DNA of 64,000 nt, taken from contig NZ_BCWX01000001.1 of NCBI RefSeq assembly GCF_001894805.1, forward strand, positions 1,488,001 through 1,552,000, given 5' to 3'. Below are positions 34,916 through 43,780 of this stretch, one piece after another. Below the pieces are notes generated by a model that searched no databases, was not told the origin of the DNA, and saw nothing but the letters and a program-made list of their open reading frames with translations. Positions within the stretch are counted from its first letter, which is position 1, and each line of letters opens with the position of its first letter. Source of the DNA: Rhodococcus globerulus NBRC 14531 (GTDB lineage: Bacteria > Actinomycetota > Actinomycetes > Mycobacteriales > Mycobacteriaceae). The translations under genes were made by a program, and so were the position numbers.

Positions 34916-36276
34916 GCCGTCGCCTCCTGTTCGAGAAGCCATGCCTTGGCCGCTTTCTTCCCGCCCATACCCTGAGAAGGCGTAACAGCCGTAACAGGCG
35001 TAACAGTGCTGGTAGAGGGCATCTTTTTTGTGACGGGTGGTGTGACGGGTGCCGTCACACTCTTCGGGGGCGTAACAGGTGCCGTCACACTTTTACGTGC
35101 TTTGACCTGGGGTGTTACGGGTGTTACGGCTGTTACGGGCTCTGAGGGTATGGGCGCGGGCGATAGCTCCGAATGCCCCTGTTCGTCCTCGTCGTCCGGC
35201 CGTAGATTCCTCTCCCACGCTTCACTGAGCCCACCCTCTCCGGTGACGACATAGCCCTTGGCTGTGACTCCACCCGGCAGCCGAATCGTCTTCGGTCGAA
35301 CGTCGAACGGACGTAGCAGATTCGCCAACGCAGCTTGATTGAGAAACGACCCTCGAATGTCATTCCACCCGGCATCCGGGATAGCTACGAGCGCGGTCAC
35401 GATGTCTGTCGATGCCATCTTGTCGGCGCCGTTGAACACTCGCTGGAGATCCTCGAGAAGGTCGATACCAATCGGCCTGGCATACCCGGACTTGGCGAAC
35501 ACAAAGTGCTTGCACGCGTCCCGAGTTCGTTGTGGCCACTCTCCACCGGCAAGGTCTGCGATCACCAGCAGTGGTTCCCAGACTTCCGCTGCCCGGTCTT
35601 CGACGCCCTTGGGCATCCTCGGTCGTGCGGCCCGAACCTCCTCCCGAAGCGGTTCGAGCCATTCCTCGAGACCATCCCGAAGCGGCTGAGCCTCTTCGGT
35701 CACATCGCGACGATAGAAGGGCGAGACCACCTCGGATGGTTTCCGCTTCTTCATGCGGAAGTGAATCGACCGGGACCGCAAGGCTTCCGGGACATTCGAG
35801 TGCAGTCCAGCCAACGCCATCGGTGCGTAGGCGTCGAGTTCCACCACGTCGATGTCCATCCCCTGTCCGACACATCTCGGAACGCGGGCGCCGTTCTTGT
35901 ATCCGGCATTGACCACGGCGGTGACATCCTCGGAACCGTTGCCACCGTTCTTGTTGTAGAGCGTGTCGATCTCGTCCATCAGGATGGTCCGGCCGCCCTT
36001 GTCGATGGTGCGGATCAAAGCGGCTGGGGATGCAGAGAATGCCATCAGCGGACTACGTGCGGTCTCGTCGAGCAGTTCGAGGGTTCGAGTCTTGCCGCAT
36101 CCGGGAACGGCGGAATCGAGGAATAACCTCGGTGAGGTGTCGAACTCCTCGTATACGTAACTGTGTGCGGCCCAGGCCAGTAGGACTGTGTAGTGGTGCT
36201 CGGTCGGATAGACCGCGTACTTGCGGTAGAACGCAAGTAGTGCGTCGAGGAGTGCAAGCACCTGAGTCTTAGTCAT
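34912..36276 (-). CDS. DUF3631 P-loop ATPase, probable element replication protein
   Basis: 454 residues. Walker A PGCGKTRT at about 58-65 and Walker B TILMDEID at about 97-104; the C-terminal DUF3631 domain (VWEPLLVIADLAGGEWPQRTRDACKHF) matches phage/plasmid primase-helicase-like proteins, so replication of the excised element is the likely job. The last 80 residues are a low-complexity tail of VTPVT and VTAPVTPP repeats. The start overlaps the end of the 34-codon gene; the stop overlaps the next start. Confidence 0.85.
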   Translation of the reverse strand: MTKTQVLALLDALLAFYRKYAVYPTEHHYTVLLAWAAHSYVYEEFDTSPRLFLDSAVPGCGKTRTLELLDETARSPLMAFSASPAALIRTIDKGGRTILMDEIDTLYNKNGGNGSEDVTAVVNAGYKNGARVPRCVGQGMDIDVVELDAYAPMALAGLHSNVPEALRSRSIHFRMKKRKPSEVVSPFYRRDVTEEAQPLRDGLEEWLEPLREEVRAARPRMPKGVEDRAAEVWEPLLVIADLAGGEWPQRTRDACKHFVFAKSGYARPIGIDLLEDLQRVFNGADKMASTDIVTALVAIPDAGWNDIRGSFLNQAALANLLRPFDVRPKTIRLPGGVTAKGYVVTGEGGLSEAWERNLRPDDEDEQGHSELSPAPIPSEPVTAVTPVTPQVKARKSVTAPVTPPKSVTAPVTPPVTKKMPSTSTVTPVTAVTPSQGMGGKKAAKAWLLEQEATA

Positions 36277-36373
36277 CGGTCCCTCTCGGATCGAAGTGGC
36301 GATAGTCGGTCGCCATCCACGCGATGGACTGCATGAAAAGTAGTGTCGCCAAAATGATTTCGGTAATGGTCAT
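36269..36373 (-). CDS. 34-residue membrane peptide
   Basis: ATG 36373 to TAA 36269: MTITEIILATLLFMQSIAWM, then ATDYRHFDPRGTDD. One short hydrophobic helix. Its ATG overlaps the upstream stop (ATGA) and its 3' end overlaps the DUF3631 start by eight bases, so it bridges two genes. Function unknown. Confidence 0.6.
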   Translation of the reverse strand: MTITEIILATLLFMQSIAWMATDYRHFDPRGTDD

Positions 36374-36783
36374 TCGAAGCACTCCGGATCCAAACGAATC
36401 CACGTCTCGCGCATTTCATTCAGGGCATCGATGAGCTGTGGAATGTCACGCGGGTGAATCTCAGAGTCGTTGAGATTGAACTGAGCGAATTCGATGTACC
36501 ACCTTGACGGTGCTGCACTGCCGTCATCGTTGCGGCAGTCGTAGCGGGACAGCTCGACGAGCACCTGGCCACTTGCGGGGGTTGTGCCGATCACGTGGCT
36601 GACCGCAGTGTGGTTCCGCCCGTCACCGACTTCGAGCGTGGCGAGGGCTTCCTCAAAAGTGGGGATTGTTGATACAGTCACGATCGATTCCTTGTCGTCA
36701 GTGGTGGTGATTCGGATTTCATTGCCCTCGATGTCGGTTGCACCCGACTCGGGGGCGTTCTTGTTTTCTGGGGCGGTGGACAT
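36370..36783 (-). CDS. 137-residue hypothetical element protein
   Basis: ATG 36783 coincides with the end of the excisionase gene. An acidic, disordered N-terminus of about 40 residues and then an alpha/beta part with ASGQVLVELSRYDCRNDDG and ALNEMRETWIRLDPE. Unrecognised. Confidence 0.65.
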   Translation of the reverse strand: MSTAPENKNAPESGATDIEGNEIRITTTDDKESIVTVSTIPTFEEALATLEVGDGRNHTAVSHVIGTTPASGQVLVELSRYDCRNDDGSAAPSRWYIEFAQFNLNDSEIHPRDIPQLIDALNEMRETWIRLDPECFE

Positions 36784-37031
36784 CAGGCCACGCCGCCGCG
36801 AACGCTGTTGTTCTCCTGGGCGGCAAGCCACTCGTTCAGCTTGGACAGCTTGTAGACCACGCGCTTGGGGCCTAAGGTCTGCGATTCCGGGCCGGAGTTG
36901 CAATGACGCCAATATCTGAGCGTCGCCGCCGGAACGTTGATCTTCTCGCTCACCTGCTTGGTGGTCAGGTACTTCTCGACATCTGTGATCAGCTCGATGC
37001 TGACGGCACCGGTTGATTGGGAGCTGGTCAT
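36783..37031 (-). CDS. xis: Excisionase-like HTH protein
   Basis: 82 residues, MerR/excisionase-type winged HTH: EKYLTTKQVSEKINVPAATLRYWRHCNSGPESQTLGPKRVVYKLSKLNEWLAAQE, the usual Xis/HTH_17 layout. AGGAGGAAG directly before ATG on the minus strand. It should bend the att ends for excision and may start the early operon. Divergent from the repressor gene. Confidence 0.82.
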   Translation of the reverse strand: MTSSQSTGAVSIELITDVEKYLTTKQVSEKINVPAATLRYWRHCNSGPESQTLGPKRVVYKLSKLNEWLAAQENNSVRGGVA

Positions 37032-37132
37032 ACTTCCTCCTGAAGGAAGATTTAGAAGTTGTGTTTGCCATTCAAGGAATACACGATGCCAACGCTGTCC
37101 GCAACCTCCAGTAGCTGCTAGCGTTTCCTCCT
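37032..37132. promoter_or_regulatory. Divergent control region of the element
   Basis: 101 bases between xis (left) and the repressor (right). Holds back-to-back ribosome sites, a CTTCC...GGAAG inverted repeat beside the xis start and an AT-richer centre. This is the expected immunity/lysogeny switch; no operator consensus is known to me. Confidence 0.5.
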
Positions 37133-37678
37133 ATGGGAAGAGAGACTGCTGAAGACAGGTTTGGTCGACGTGTGCGAGCGGAGAGGGAGGCACGCGGATG
37201 GACACAATTGGATCTAGCCGAGAAGCTCAAAGAATCGGGAATTTCTTTGCATTCAAGCGCAATTGCAAAGATCGAGTTACGCGACGTCGACCGACCTAGG
37301 GTCATCCGGCTTGATGAGGCTCAAGCAATCGCCAACCTGTTCGGCCTCTTGATTGATGAGATGTTTGACACCGAAGACCAAAGAATTCGATCTGTCGGCA
37401 ACCGCATGCGGACATGGCTTGAACGGATCATCAAGGAAGTCGAGGAGGAGGGTAGTGCGATCAATTACGAAGTGGAGGAACTGATTTCGGTATCAGATCC
37501 TCTAGATGTGGAAGCTGTCTCCAATATCCTCGTGTCTGAGTATTTCGGTAGCTTCGTCAGGTCAACTACTAGCGACGCGAACAACCTCCTGTCGCAACTG
37601 CGGCAACCCTCACGCCGAGCAGCAATCGACTGGCCTCACGAAGTTGTGAACAACGCCGATGACTCCGCCGAAGCGTAA
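37133..37678 (+). CDS. XRE-family repressor-like regulator
   Basis: 181 residues. N-terminal HTH_XRE: FGRRVRAEREARGWTQLDLAEKLKESGISLHSSAIAKIELRDVDRPRVIRLDEAQAIANLFG. The acidic C-terminal half probably dimerises; no LexA-type peptidase is seen. The 3' end overlaps the integrase start by 20 bases, so repressor and integrase are expressed together. Confidence 0.82.
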   Translation: MGRETAEDRFGRRVRAEREARGWTQLDLAEKLKESGISLHSSAIAKIELRDVDRPRVIRLDEAQAIANLFGLLIDEMFDTEDQRIRSVGNRMRTWLERIIKEVEEEGSAINYEVEELISVSDPLDVEAVSNILVSEYFGSFVRSTTSDANNLLSQLRQPSRRAAIDWPHEVVNNADDSAEA

Positions 37679-38801
37679 CCGGCGGGCTGGCGTCGAGGAT
37701 CTGTGGTGGAAGACGGTCAAGCTCGATGGCAAGGAAGTCAAGGTCGAGTCAAAATTAAATGGAACCGGAAAGCGATGGCGCGCAAGGTATGTCGATGACC
37801 GCAGCGGTGAGCATACGAAGCGATTCGAACGCAAGGTAGACGCTCAAAACTGGCTCAACAACGCAACGACGGCACTGACGCAAGGCACGCACGTCGCACC
37901 ACGCGATGCACAGCTCACGGTCCGGGAGTGGTGTGATCAGTGGATTCTTGGCTACGCGGTTCACCGTGATTCGACGGTCAGGCAGGCACGTACTCACATC
38001 GCGCAGATCGTCACTGAGTTCGGCACAATGCAACTCGCGTCAGTGCGGCCGTCGGCAGTCAAGGCCTGGACCTCGAAACTGAAGACAGATGGATTCGCGG
38101 ACTCGTACGTCTACGCCCTGCATTCCAGGCTCGCTCAGATTCTTGGCGATGCAGTTCACGATGGTCTGCTCGGGCGCAATCCCTGCTCGCGTCGAACGTC
38201 GCCACCGATGGGCCGCGCCAAGGTTTACGTCATCACCACCGAGCAGTTGTGGGCGTTGCATGACGCCATGCCCGAACACTTCCGGGTGTCAATCCTGCTC
38301 GGCGCTTTCGCCGGCCTTCGTATCGCCGAAGCATCGGCGCTTCGTGTGACTGATGTTGATTTCATCAGGGGGGCTGTCCACCCGAAACAGCAGTGGTCGG
38401 ACAAGCCACTGAAGACTCGGGGGAGTGATGCATCAATTCCGGTGCCTCAGACGCTGGCGCTCATGCTCGCGGCGTCGGTGAAGCAGTGGCCCCACGAACA
38501 GATGGTGACGAACGGCGCAGGTAAAGCCGCGGCGCCGTGGTTGGTCGAGCGCGCATTGAAGGCAGTGAAGGACGCGGGGGAGATCGATCTGCCGGAAGAG
38601 TTCAGCTACCACGATCTGCGGCATTACTTGGCGTCCCTGCTCATCGCGTCAGGTGCGGACATCAAGACGGTTCAAGCGCGGATGCGGCACGCGAGTGCCA
38701 AGACAACTCTCGACGTCTACGGGCACATGTGGCCGGACGCAGACGAGTCCACCCGCTTGGCGATCGATGCTGTGATCACGAAGCGGATGGACTCGGCTTA
38801 A
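37659..38801 (+). CDS. int: Tyrosine integrase
   Basis: 380 residues. N-terminal arm-binding region with KRWRARYVDDRSGEHTKRFERKVDAQNWL (AP2-like), SAM-like core-binding domain (LTVREWCDQWILGYAVHRDSTVRQ), and catalytic domain: first Arg in AGLRIAEASAL, HDLRHYLASLL, the HASAKT segment and the Tyr nucleophile in TLDVYGHMW. It ends at an arm-type repeat, 68 bases from the att core, as expected for a module that integrates at the 3' end of glnA. Confidence 0.95.
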   Translation: MTPPKRNRRAGVEDLWWKTVKLDGKEVKVESKLNGTGKRWRARYVDDRSGEHTKRFERKVDAQNWLNNATTALTQGTHVAPRDAQLTVREWCDQWILGYAVHRDSTVRQARTHIAQIVTEFGTMQLASVRPSAVKAWTSKLKTDGFADSYVYALHSRLAQILGDAVHDGLLGRNPCSRRTSPPMGRAKVYVITTEQLWALHDAMPEHFRVSILLGAFAGLRIAEASALRVTDVDFIRGAVHPKQQWSDKPLKTRGSDASIPVPQTLALMLAASVKQWPHEQMVTNGAGKAAAPWLVERALKAVKDAGEIDLPEEFSYHDLRHYLASLLIASGADIKTVQARMRHASAKTTLDVYGHMWPDADESTRLAIDAVITKRMDSA

Positions 38802-38828
38802 TCTACTGCGTACTGACTGCGTACTGAA
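38801..38828. repeat. Right arm-type repeat pair
   Basis: Two tandem ACTGCGTACTGA units directly after the integrase stop; near-identical to 30108-30135 in the same orientation. Confidence 0.7.
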
Positions 38829-38869
38829 CGGGTGTTTTCAACCTTCAAGTGCAGGTCAGCGGGTTATGT

Positions 38870-38894
38870 GGATCACACGTCGTAGTAGAGCTCG
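38870..38894. repeat. attR core in the 3' end of glnA
   Basis: Right copy of the 25-bp direct repeat. It contains the glnA stop codon (38873-38875) and last codons, so integration leaves glnA intact. Confidence 0.85.
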
Positions 38895-40309
38895 AACTCG
38901 TACGGGTGCGGACGCAGGTTGACGGGAGCGATTTCCTGCTCGCGCTTGAGCGAGATCCAGGTCTCGATCAGGTCGGTGGTGAAGACGCCACCCTCGGTCA
39001 GGTACTCGTGATCTGCTTCGAGGCGGTTGATAACCGTCTCGAGGCTGGTCGGAGCCTGCGGGATGTTGCGAGCCTCCTCCGGGGGAAGCTCGTAGAGGTC
39101 CTTGTCGACCGGAGCCATCGGCTCGATCTTGTTCTTGATGCCGTCCAGGCCGGCCATCATCTGTGCAGCGAAGTTGAGGTACGGGTTACCCGAGGAGTCG
39201 GGTGCGCGGAACTCGAGACGCTTGGCCTTCGGGTTGTTGCCCGTGATCGGGATACGGACAGCTGCCGAGCGGTTGCGCTGGCTGTACACGAGGTTGATGG
39301 GAGCTTCGTAGCCCGGCACCAGACGGTGGTACGAGTTGATGGTCGGGTTGGTGAAGGCCAACAGCGACGGAGCGTGGTGCAGGATGCCGCCGATGTAGTG
39401 GCGAGCCATGTCCGAGAGGCCTGCATAGCCGGACTCGTCGTGGAAGAGGGGCTTGCCGTCCTTCCACAGGGACTGGTGGACGTGCATGCCCGAACCGTTG
39501 TCACCGAAGAGCGGCTTCGGCATGAAGGTGGCGGACTTGCCGTGCTGCCAGCAGGTGTTCTTGACGATGTACTTGAAGAGCTGCAGGTCGTCAGCAGCTG
39601 CAAGCAGCGTGTTGAACTTGTAGTTGATCTCCTGCTGTCCGCCGGTGCCGACCTCGTGGTGGCCGCGCTCGAGCTCGAAGCCCGCGTTGGTCAGGTTGGT
39701 GGAGATTTCGTCGCGCAGGTCCACGTAGTGGTCGTACGGAGCGACGGGGAAGTAGCCACCCTTGGCGCGAACCTTGTAGCCGAGGTTGGGGGAGCCGTCG
39801 GCGTTGGTCTCAGCGCCGGTGTTCCAGGAACCGGAAACCGAATCCAGCTCGTAGAAAGCGGAGTTCATGCCGGAGTCGTAACGAACCGAGTCGAAGATGT
39901 AGAACTCGGCCTCGGCGCCGAAGAATGCGGTGTCCGCGATGCCGGTGCTGACCAAGTACTCCTCGGCCTTGCGGGCAACGTTGCGCGGGTCGCGGCTGTA
40001 GGACTCACGGGTGAACGGATCGTGGACGAAGAAGTTGATGTTGAGGGTCTTCGCCTTGCGGAAAGGGTCGATCTGGGCCGTGGTGACGTCAGGGAGCAAC
40101 ATCATGTCGGATTCGTGAATCGACTGGAACCCGCGGACGGACGAACCGTCGAACGCAAGGCCGTCTTCGAACACGTCCTGGTTGAAAGCAGACGCGGGAA
40201 TCGAGAAGTGCTGCTGCACGCCAGGCAAGTCGCTGAAGCGAATGTCGACGTACTCGATGTTCTCGTCCGCGATGTACTTTATGACCTCTTCGGCCGTGGT
40301 GAATGCCAC
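38873..40309 (-). CDS. glnA: Glutamine synthetase, type I
   Basis: ATP-dependent synthesis of glutamine from glutamate and ammonia; dodecameric. 478 residues from GTG 40309. Seen: [29 protein letters not shown], the metal/ATP site EFYIFDS and [35 protein letters not shown], and [16 protein letters not shown] just before the adenylylation region ([18 protein letters not shown]), so it is the GlnE-regulated GlnA1 type. Preceded by a GlnR-like box; its 3' end is the element's attachment site. Confidence 0.97.
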   Translation of the reverse strand: MAFTTAEEVIKYIADENIEYVDIRFSDLPGVQQHFSIPASAFNQDVFEDGLAFDGSSVRGFQSIHESDMMLLPDVTTAQIDPFRKAKTLNINFFVHDPFTRESYSRDPRNVARKAEEYLVSTGIADTAFFGAEAEFYIFDSVRYDSGMNSAFYELDSVSGSWNTGAETNADGSPNLGYKVRAKGGYFPVAPYDHYVDLRDEISTNLTNAGFELERGHHEVGTGGQQEINYKFNTLLAAADDLQLFKYIVKNTCWQHGKSATFMPKPLFGDNGSGMHVHQSLWKDGKPLFHDESGYAGLSDMARHYIGGILHHAPSLLAFTNPTINSYHRLVPGYEAPINLVYSQRNRSAAVRIPITGNNPKAKRLEFRAPDSSGNPYLNFAAQMMAGLDGIKNKIEPMAPVDKDLYELPPEEARNIPQAPTSLETVINRLEADHEYLTEGGVFTTDLIETWISLKREQEIAPVNLRPHPYEFELYYDV

Positions 40310-40407
40310 GCTTGTGCTCCTTAAGTCGCTTCAGCCAACTGTTATGAAAGGTTGAATCCGTCGAGCCAGACGGTAGGTATCTGGTGTTGCCCGCTCGTCA
40401 ACCCTTT

Positions 40408-40423
40408 GTTTCGGCAGTGTTAC
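40408..40423 (-). promoter_or_regulatory. GlnR-like box upstream of glnA
   Basis: Minus strand GTAACACTGCCGAAAC fits the actinobacterial GlnR pattern GTnAC-n6-GAAAC exactly. It lies about 100 bases before the glnA start. Nitrogen control by GlnR is expected for glnA in this group. Confidence 0.6.
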
Positions 40424-40524
40424 ACGTCGTATTGTCCTGGGGATTTCCGAAATCTGTGTGATCAGCTGCACAGTTAAAACACGGCAATCTGGACTACGGT
40501 GCTACGACGCCTATCCTGGACAGC

Positions 40525-40998
40525 ATGGCACGTATCACCGGAACTTGGCTCTCGGGGCCGCAAGCAGCTTTGCCGAAGAACGCCGACGGACGTGAGCAGG
40601 CGTACCGCGGCGAGAATCTTGGCTTCCCGCAGGACGGCCCGGGATCGCTTGTCGGCTCCGGCCGACGACTCGGCGCGCTCATGATCGACTGGGTGATGGC
40701 GGTCGGCGTTGCCTCACTGATCACCGGAGATTTTTTCGACGGCCAGACGTCGACCATCACCTTGATCGTGTGGTTCATCGTGGGCGTGCTCACGGTAACC
40801 CTGTTCAACTTCACTCCCGGGCAATTTGTCATGGGCCTGCAGGTGGCGCGAATCGAAGGACCCATCCGGGTCGGCTTCGTTCGAGCTCTCGCTCGCCAGG
40901 CGCTCCTTGTGTTTGTCATCCCGGCAACTATCACCGACATCGACGGACGCGGAATGCAGGACCGAGCGACGGGCACGCTTCTGGTTCGCTCGCGCTGA
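40525..40998 (+). CDS. RDD-family membrane protein
   Basis: 157 residues. RDD signature: GSGRRLGALMIDWVM at about residues 45-59, two or three hydrophobic spans (VAVGVASLITG, TLIVWFIVGVLTVTLF, RQALLVFVIPATITD) and DRATGTLLV at the end. The M. tuberculosis counterpart lies beside glnA1 too. Role unknown; divergent from glnA. Confidence 0.87.
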   Translation: MARITGTWLSGPQAALPKNADGREQAYRGENLGFPQDGPGSLVGSGRRLGALMIDWVMAVGVASLITGDFFDGQTSTITLIVWFIVGVLTVTLFNFTPGQFVMGLQVARIEGPIRVGFVRALARQALLVFVIPATITDIDGRGMQDRATGTLLVRSR

Positions 40999-41012
40999 CA
41001 ATTCGATCGAAC

Positions 41013-41053
41013 AAAAAATGACCCGAGTCCATGACGGACTCGGGTCATTTTTT
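41013..41053. terminator. Bidirectional terminator
   Basis: AAAAAATGACCCGAGTCC and its exact complement around a short loop, giving U-runs on both strands. Serves the convergent RDD and DUF4191 genes. Confidence 0.92.
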
Positions 41054-41065
41054 GTATGCGCGGAA

Positions 41066-41821
41066 TCAGCGGCGACGAATCGTGCGCTGCATACCCTTCA
41101 TCTTTGCGCCGCCGGGCATCGGGCCCTTCGGCAAGGCTGCTCCGCCGCCGCGTGCGCTCAATGCTGCGAGGCGTCCCTCGATGTTGTCCATGCGCTTGGT
41201 ATCGATGTTGCGCGGCAGCTTGTTCAGGTAACGCTGCAACTGCGAGAGCGGAACCTGGCCCTCGTCGTTGCCGATGATGATGTCGTAGATCGGGGTGTCG
41301 CCGATGAGGCGGGCAGTCTTCTTCTTTTCCTGAGCGAGGAGGCTCTTGACGCGCTGCGGAGAACCCTCGGCGACGAGGATGACGCCCGGCCGTCCGACAA
41401 CACGGTGAACGGCGTCGAGTTGGGTGGTGCCGGCGACGGCGTTCGTGACGCGCCACGCGCCCTGCATGTTGTCCAGCGCCCAGGCAGCTGCGCCGGCCTG
41501 GCCTTCAGCCTTCTTGTACACCGATTTCTGCACGCGGCGACCGAAGATGATGAAGGCACCGAGAATGCCGAGAACGAGGCCGATCGGCAGCAGGAACCAC
41601 TCGATGCCCCAGATGAGACCGACCAGGAAGAAGACCAGAGCAGCACCCACCAGGGTGCCGATCATCAGCGGCAGAAGGAGCTTGTCGTCCTTGCGCTGCA
41701 TCTGGAATGCCTGCCAGAGCTGGGTTCTGCGTTCCTTGGAAGCCTGCTTGCGGGCAGCCTTCGCTGCAGCCTTTGCCTCTTTGGTGGGTTTGCCCTTACC
41801 GGATTTGCTGCCGTTCGCCAT
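41066..41821 (-). CDS. DUF4191 membrane protein
   Basis: 251 residues: a Lys/Ala-rich N-terminus, two adjacent membrane spans (LLLPLMIGTLVGAALVFFLVG and WFLLPIGLVLGILGAFIIFG), then a soluble domain (VGRPGVILVAEGSPQRVKSLLAQEKKKTARLIGDTPIYDI) typical of DUF4191. Conserved next to lipA in actinobacteria (Rv2219). Function unknown. Confidence 0.88.
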   Translation of the reverse strand: MANGSKSGKGKPTKEAKAAAKAARKQASKERRTQLWQAFQMQRKDDKLLLPLMIGTLVGAALVFFLVGLIWGIEWFLLPIGLVLGILGAFIIFGRRVQKSVYKKAEGQAGAAAWALDNMQGAWRVTNAVAGTTQLDAVHRVVGRPGVILVAEGSPQRVKSLLAQEKKKTARLIGDTPIYDIIIGNDEGQVPLSQLQRYLNKLPRNIDTKRMDNIEGRLAALSARGGGAALPKGPMPGGAKMKGMQRTIRRR

Positions 41822-41841
41822 GTGACCAGGATACGTCCATT

Positions 41842-41887
41842 GCTGTGCGCCTTTACTAACCGCCCGCGGTTAATAAAGACGCACAGC
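41842..41887. terminator. Hairpin of the CTGTGCG family, copy 1
   Basis: GCTGTGCGCCTTTA...TAAAGACGCACAGC, with an inner TTAACCGC/GCGGTTA-like stem. It lies just past the lipA stop. The outer stem is shared with 47220-47265 and 57181-57226. Confidence 0.75.
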
Positions 41888-41897
41888 AAAAAGTGGA

Positions 41898-42938
41898 TCA
41901 GCGGGCCAGGCGCGCCATGAGTGAACTGGCTTCCTGGGAAGCGTCTCCGCCCTCGGTGAGATGGCGCTGTGCCTCGGGGAGTTCGCGGCCGTGATGGGCC
42001 ATGGCCTGCGCGTACAGGCGTCCGGCGCGGTACGACGAGCGGACGAGCGGTCCGGCCATGACGCCGGCGAAACCCATCTCTTCTGCAGCCTTGGAGTGCT
42101 CGACGAACTCTTCGGGCTTGACCCACCGCTCGACGGGGTGGTGCCGCGGTGAGGGACGCAGGTACTGGGTGATGGTGAGGATGTCGCAACCGGCAGCGTG
42201 CAGATCGGCCATCGCTTCGGTGACCTCTTCGGGGGTTTCGCCCATGCCGAGGATGAGGTTGGACTTGGTGACCAGTCCGTACTCGCGGGCGGCGGTGATG
42301 ACGTCGAGGCTGCGCTGGTACCGGAAAGCTGGGCGGATCCGCTTGAAGATGCGGGGGACGGTCTCGAGGTTGTGCGCGAGTACCTCGGGACGCGAGGCGA
42401 AGACCTCGTCGAGCAGTTCGGGTTTGCCGTTGAAGTCGGGAACCAGGTTCTCGACGCCGGTGCCTGGGTTGAGTTCGTGGATCTTGCGGACGGTTTCGGC
42501 GTAGAGCCAGGCGCCGCCGTCGGGGAGGTCGTCGCGGGCGACGCCGGTGATCGTGGAGTACCGAAGTCCCATGGCCTGAACACTTTCGGCGACGCGACGT
42601 GGTTCGTCGCGGTCGAGGGCGTCGGGCTTGCCGGTGTCGATCTGGCAGAAATCGCAGCGGCGGGTGCACTGCTCGCCGCCGATGAGGAAGGTGGCTTCGC
42701 GGTCTTCCCAGCATTCGTAGATGTTGGGGCAGCCTGCTTCTTCGCAGACGGTGTGCAAACCTTCGCGCTTGACCAGGCCCTTGAGCTCCGAGTACTCGGG
42801 GCCCATTTTTGCACGGGTCTTGATCCAGTTGGGTTTGCGTTCGATGGGTGTCTCCGCGTTTCGGATCTCGAGGCGGAGCAGCTTACGGCCTTGTGGGGCG
42901 AGCGAAGCGACGGGGGGATTACCGGGGGCGATAGTCAC
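41898..42938 (-). CDS. lipA: Lipoyl synthase
   Basis: Radical SAM enzyme that inserts two sulfurs into octanoyl-lipoyl domains. 346 residues. Seen: the auxiliary-cluster Cys set [12 protein letters not shown], the radical [42 protein letters not shown] and the conserved C-terminal RSSYRAG (Ser ligand). Placed between lipB and DUF4191, as in M. tuberculosis; its product modifies SucB encoded nearby. Confidence 0.97.
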   Translation of the reverse strand: MTIAPGNPPVASLAPQGRKLLRLEIRNAETPIERKPNWIKTRAKMGPEYSELKGLVKREGLHTVCEEAGCPNIYECWEDREATFLIGGEQCTRRCDFCQIDTGKPDALDRDEPRRVAESVQAMGLRYSTITGVARDDLPDGGAWLYAETVRKIHELNPGTGVENLVPDFNGKPELLDEVFASRPEVLAHNLETVPRIFKRIRPAFRYQRSLDVITAAREYGLVTKSNLILGMGETPEEVTEAMADLHAAGCDILTITQYLRPSPRHHPVERWVKPEEFVEHSKAAEEMGFAGVMAGPLVRSSYRAGRLYAQAMAHHGRELPEAQRHLTEGGDASQEASSLMARLAR

Positions 42939-42989
42939 GGGGACGATCCTACGCCCGGTGATTACTGCAACAGGGTTCGGGCGAGCCCG

Positions 42990-43751
42990 TCAGCTGTACT
43001 GAACGGTAGTAAAAGTCGGGGTAGGTGAGGCTTTCTCGAAGGTGACACGTTCGATGTCGCGCACCGTGACGGGCAAGTTTCCGTCCAGGGCGGCGATGAT
43101 CGCTTCGGTGACCGCCGGAGTGACCTCGGCGACGGTGACGTCTCGGCCGAGTTCCTGCGACAGCGTCGTCACCCCGGCGTCGCGAATGCCACACGGAATG
43201 ATGTTGTCGAATCCGGTCAGGACCGAGTTGCAGTTCAGCGCAAAACCGTGCAGTGCGACGCCACGTTGGACGCGCACGCCGATGGCGGAAACCTTGCGTT
43301 CGGGCTTCCACTGGCCGCCAGACAGTTCAGCGGGTAGCCACACACCTGAGCGGCCGTCGATTCGGCCACACGTCAGGCCCATGTCGGTGCAGACCGTGAT
43401 CAGCGCTTCCTCGATGAGTCGGACATACCGCACGACGTCGACCGGTTCGGCGAGCTTCACGATCGGGTACCCGACCAGCTGACCAGGCCCGTGCCACGTG
43501 ATTTTTCCGCCGCGATCGACATCGATGACGGGGGTGCCGTCGACGGGACGATCCGCGGGTTCGGTACGTCGTCCCGCCGTGTACACCGGAGGATGCTCGA
43601 GCAGGAGCAGTGTGTCCTGTCCGATGTTGTCTGCGCGCTCCGCAGCCAATTCGCGTTGGCGATCCCACGCTGCTGTGTAGTCCATCAATCCGAGATTGTC
43701 GACGGCGATCGGCAGTTGCGACAATCGTGCGGATCCGGCAGCGCTACTCAT
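42990..43751 (-). CDS. lipB: Octanoyl-(acyl carrier protein):protein octanoyltransferase
   Basis: Moves octanoate from ACP to lipoyl domains. 253 residues from ATG 43751. Seen: [34 protein letters not shown] (Lys/His region), [21 protein letters not shown] (active-site Lys), and [17 protein letters not shown] with the active Cys. A longer in-frame extension overlaps the epimerase gene and was rejected. Confidence 0.95.
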   Translation of the reverse strand: MSSAAGSARLSQLPIAVDNLGLMDYTAAWDRQRELAAERADNIGQDTLLLLEHPPVYTAGRRTEPADRPVDGTPVIDVDRGGKITWHGPGQLVGYPIVKLAEPVDVVRYVRLIEEALITVCTDMGLTCGRIDGRSGVWLPAELSGGQWKPERKVSAIGVRVQRGVALHGFALNCNSVLTGFDNIIPCGIRDAGVTTLSQELGRDVTVAEVTPAVTEAIIAALDGNLPVTVRDIERVTFEKASPTPTFTTVQYS

Positions 43752-43780
43752 GGCACTAGAGATTACGCCCGATTGCCAAC

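Larger units (their letters stand above)
29982..38894. mobile_element. Integrated phiRv-type satellite/prophage-like element, about 8.9 kb
   Basis: Bounded by 25-bp direct repeats (29982-30006 and 38870-38894); the right copy is the natural 3' end of glnA. Gene order from the right: integrase, repressor, divergent excisionase, small genes, DUF3631 ATPase, tiny genes, WhiB, tiny genes, prohead protease, HK97 capsid, KTSC protein, unknown gene. Matching 28-bp arm-like repeats lie just inside each end. Capsid and protease are present, but no terminase, portal, tail or lysis gene was recognised, as in M. tuberculosis phiRv1/phiRv2. Likely dependent on a helper phage (inference). Confidence 0.85.

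Noticed and set aside
38849..40324. Long rightward reading frame of 491 codons opposite glnA
   Set aside because: It is the antisense shadow of a high-G+C conserved gene; composition is Val/Glu/Arg-biased, with no domain and no ribosome site.
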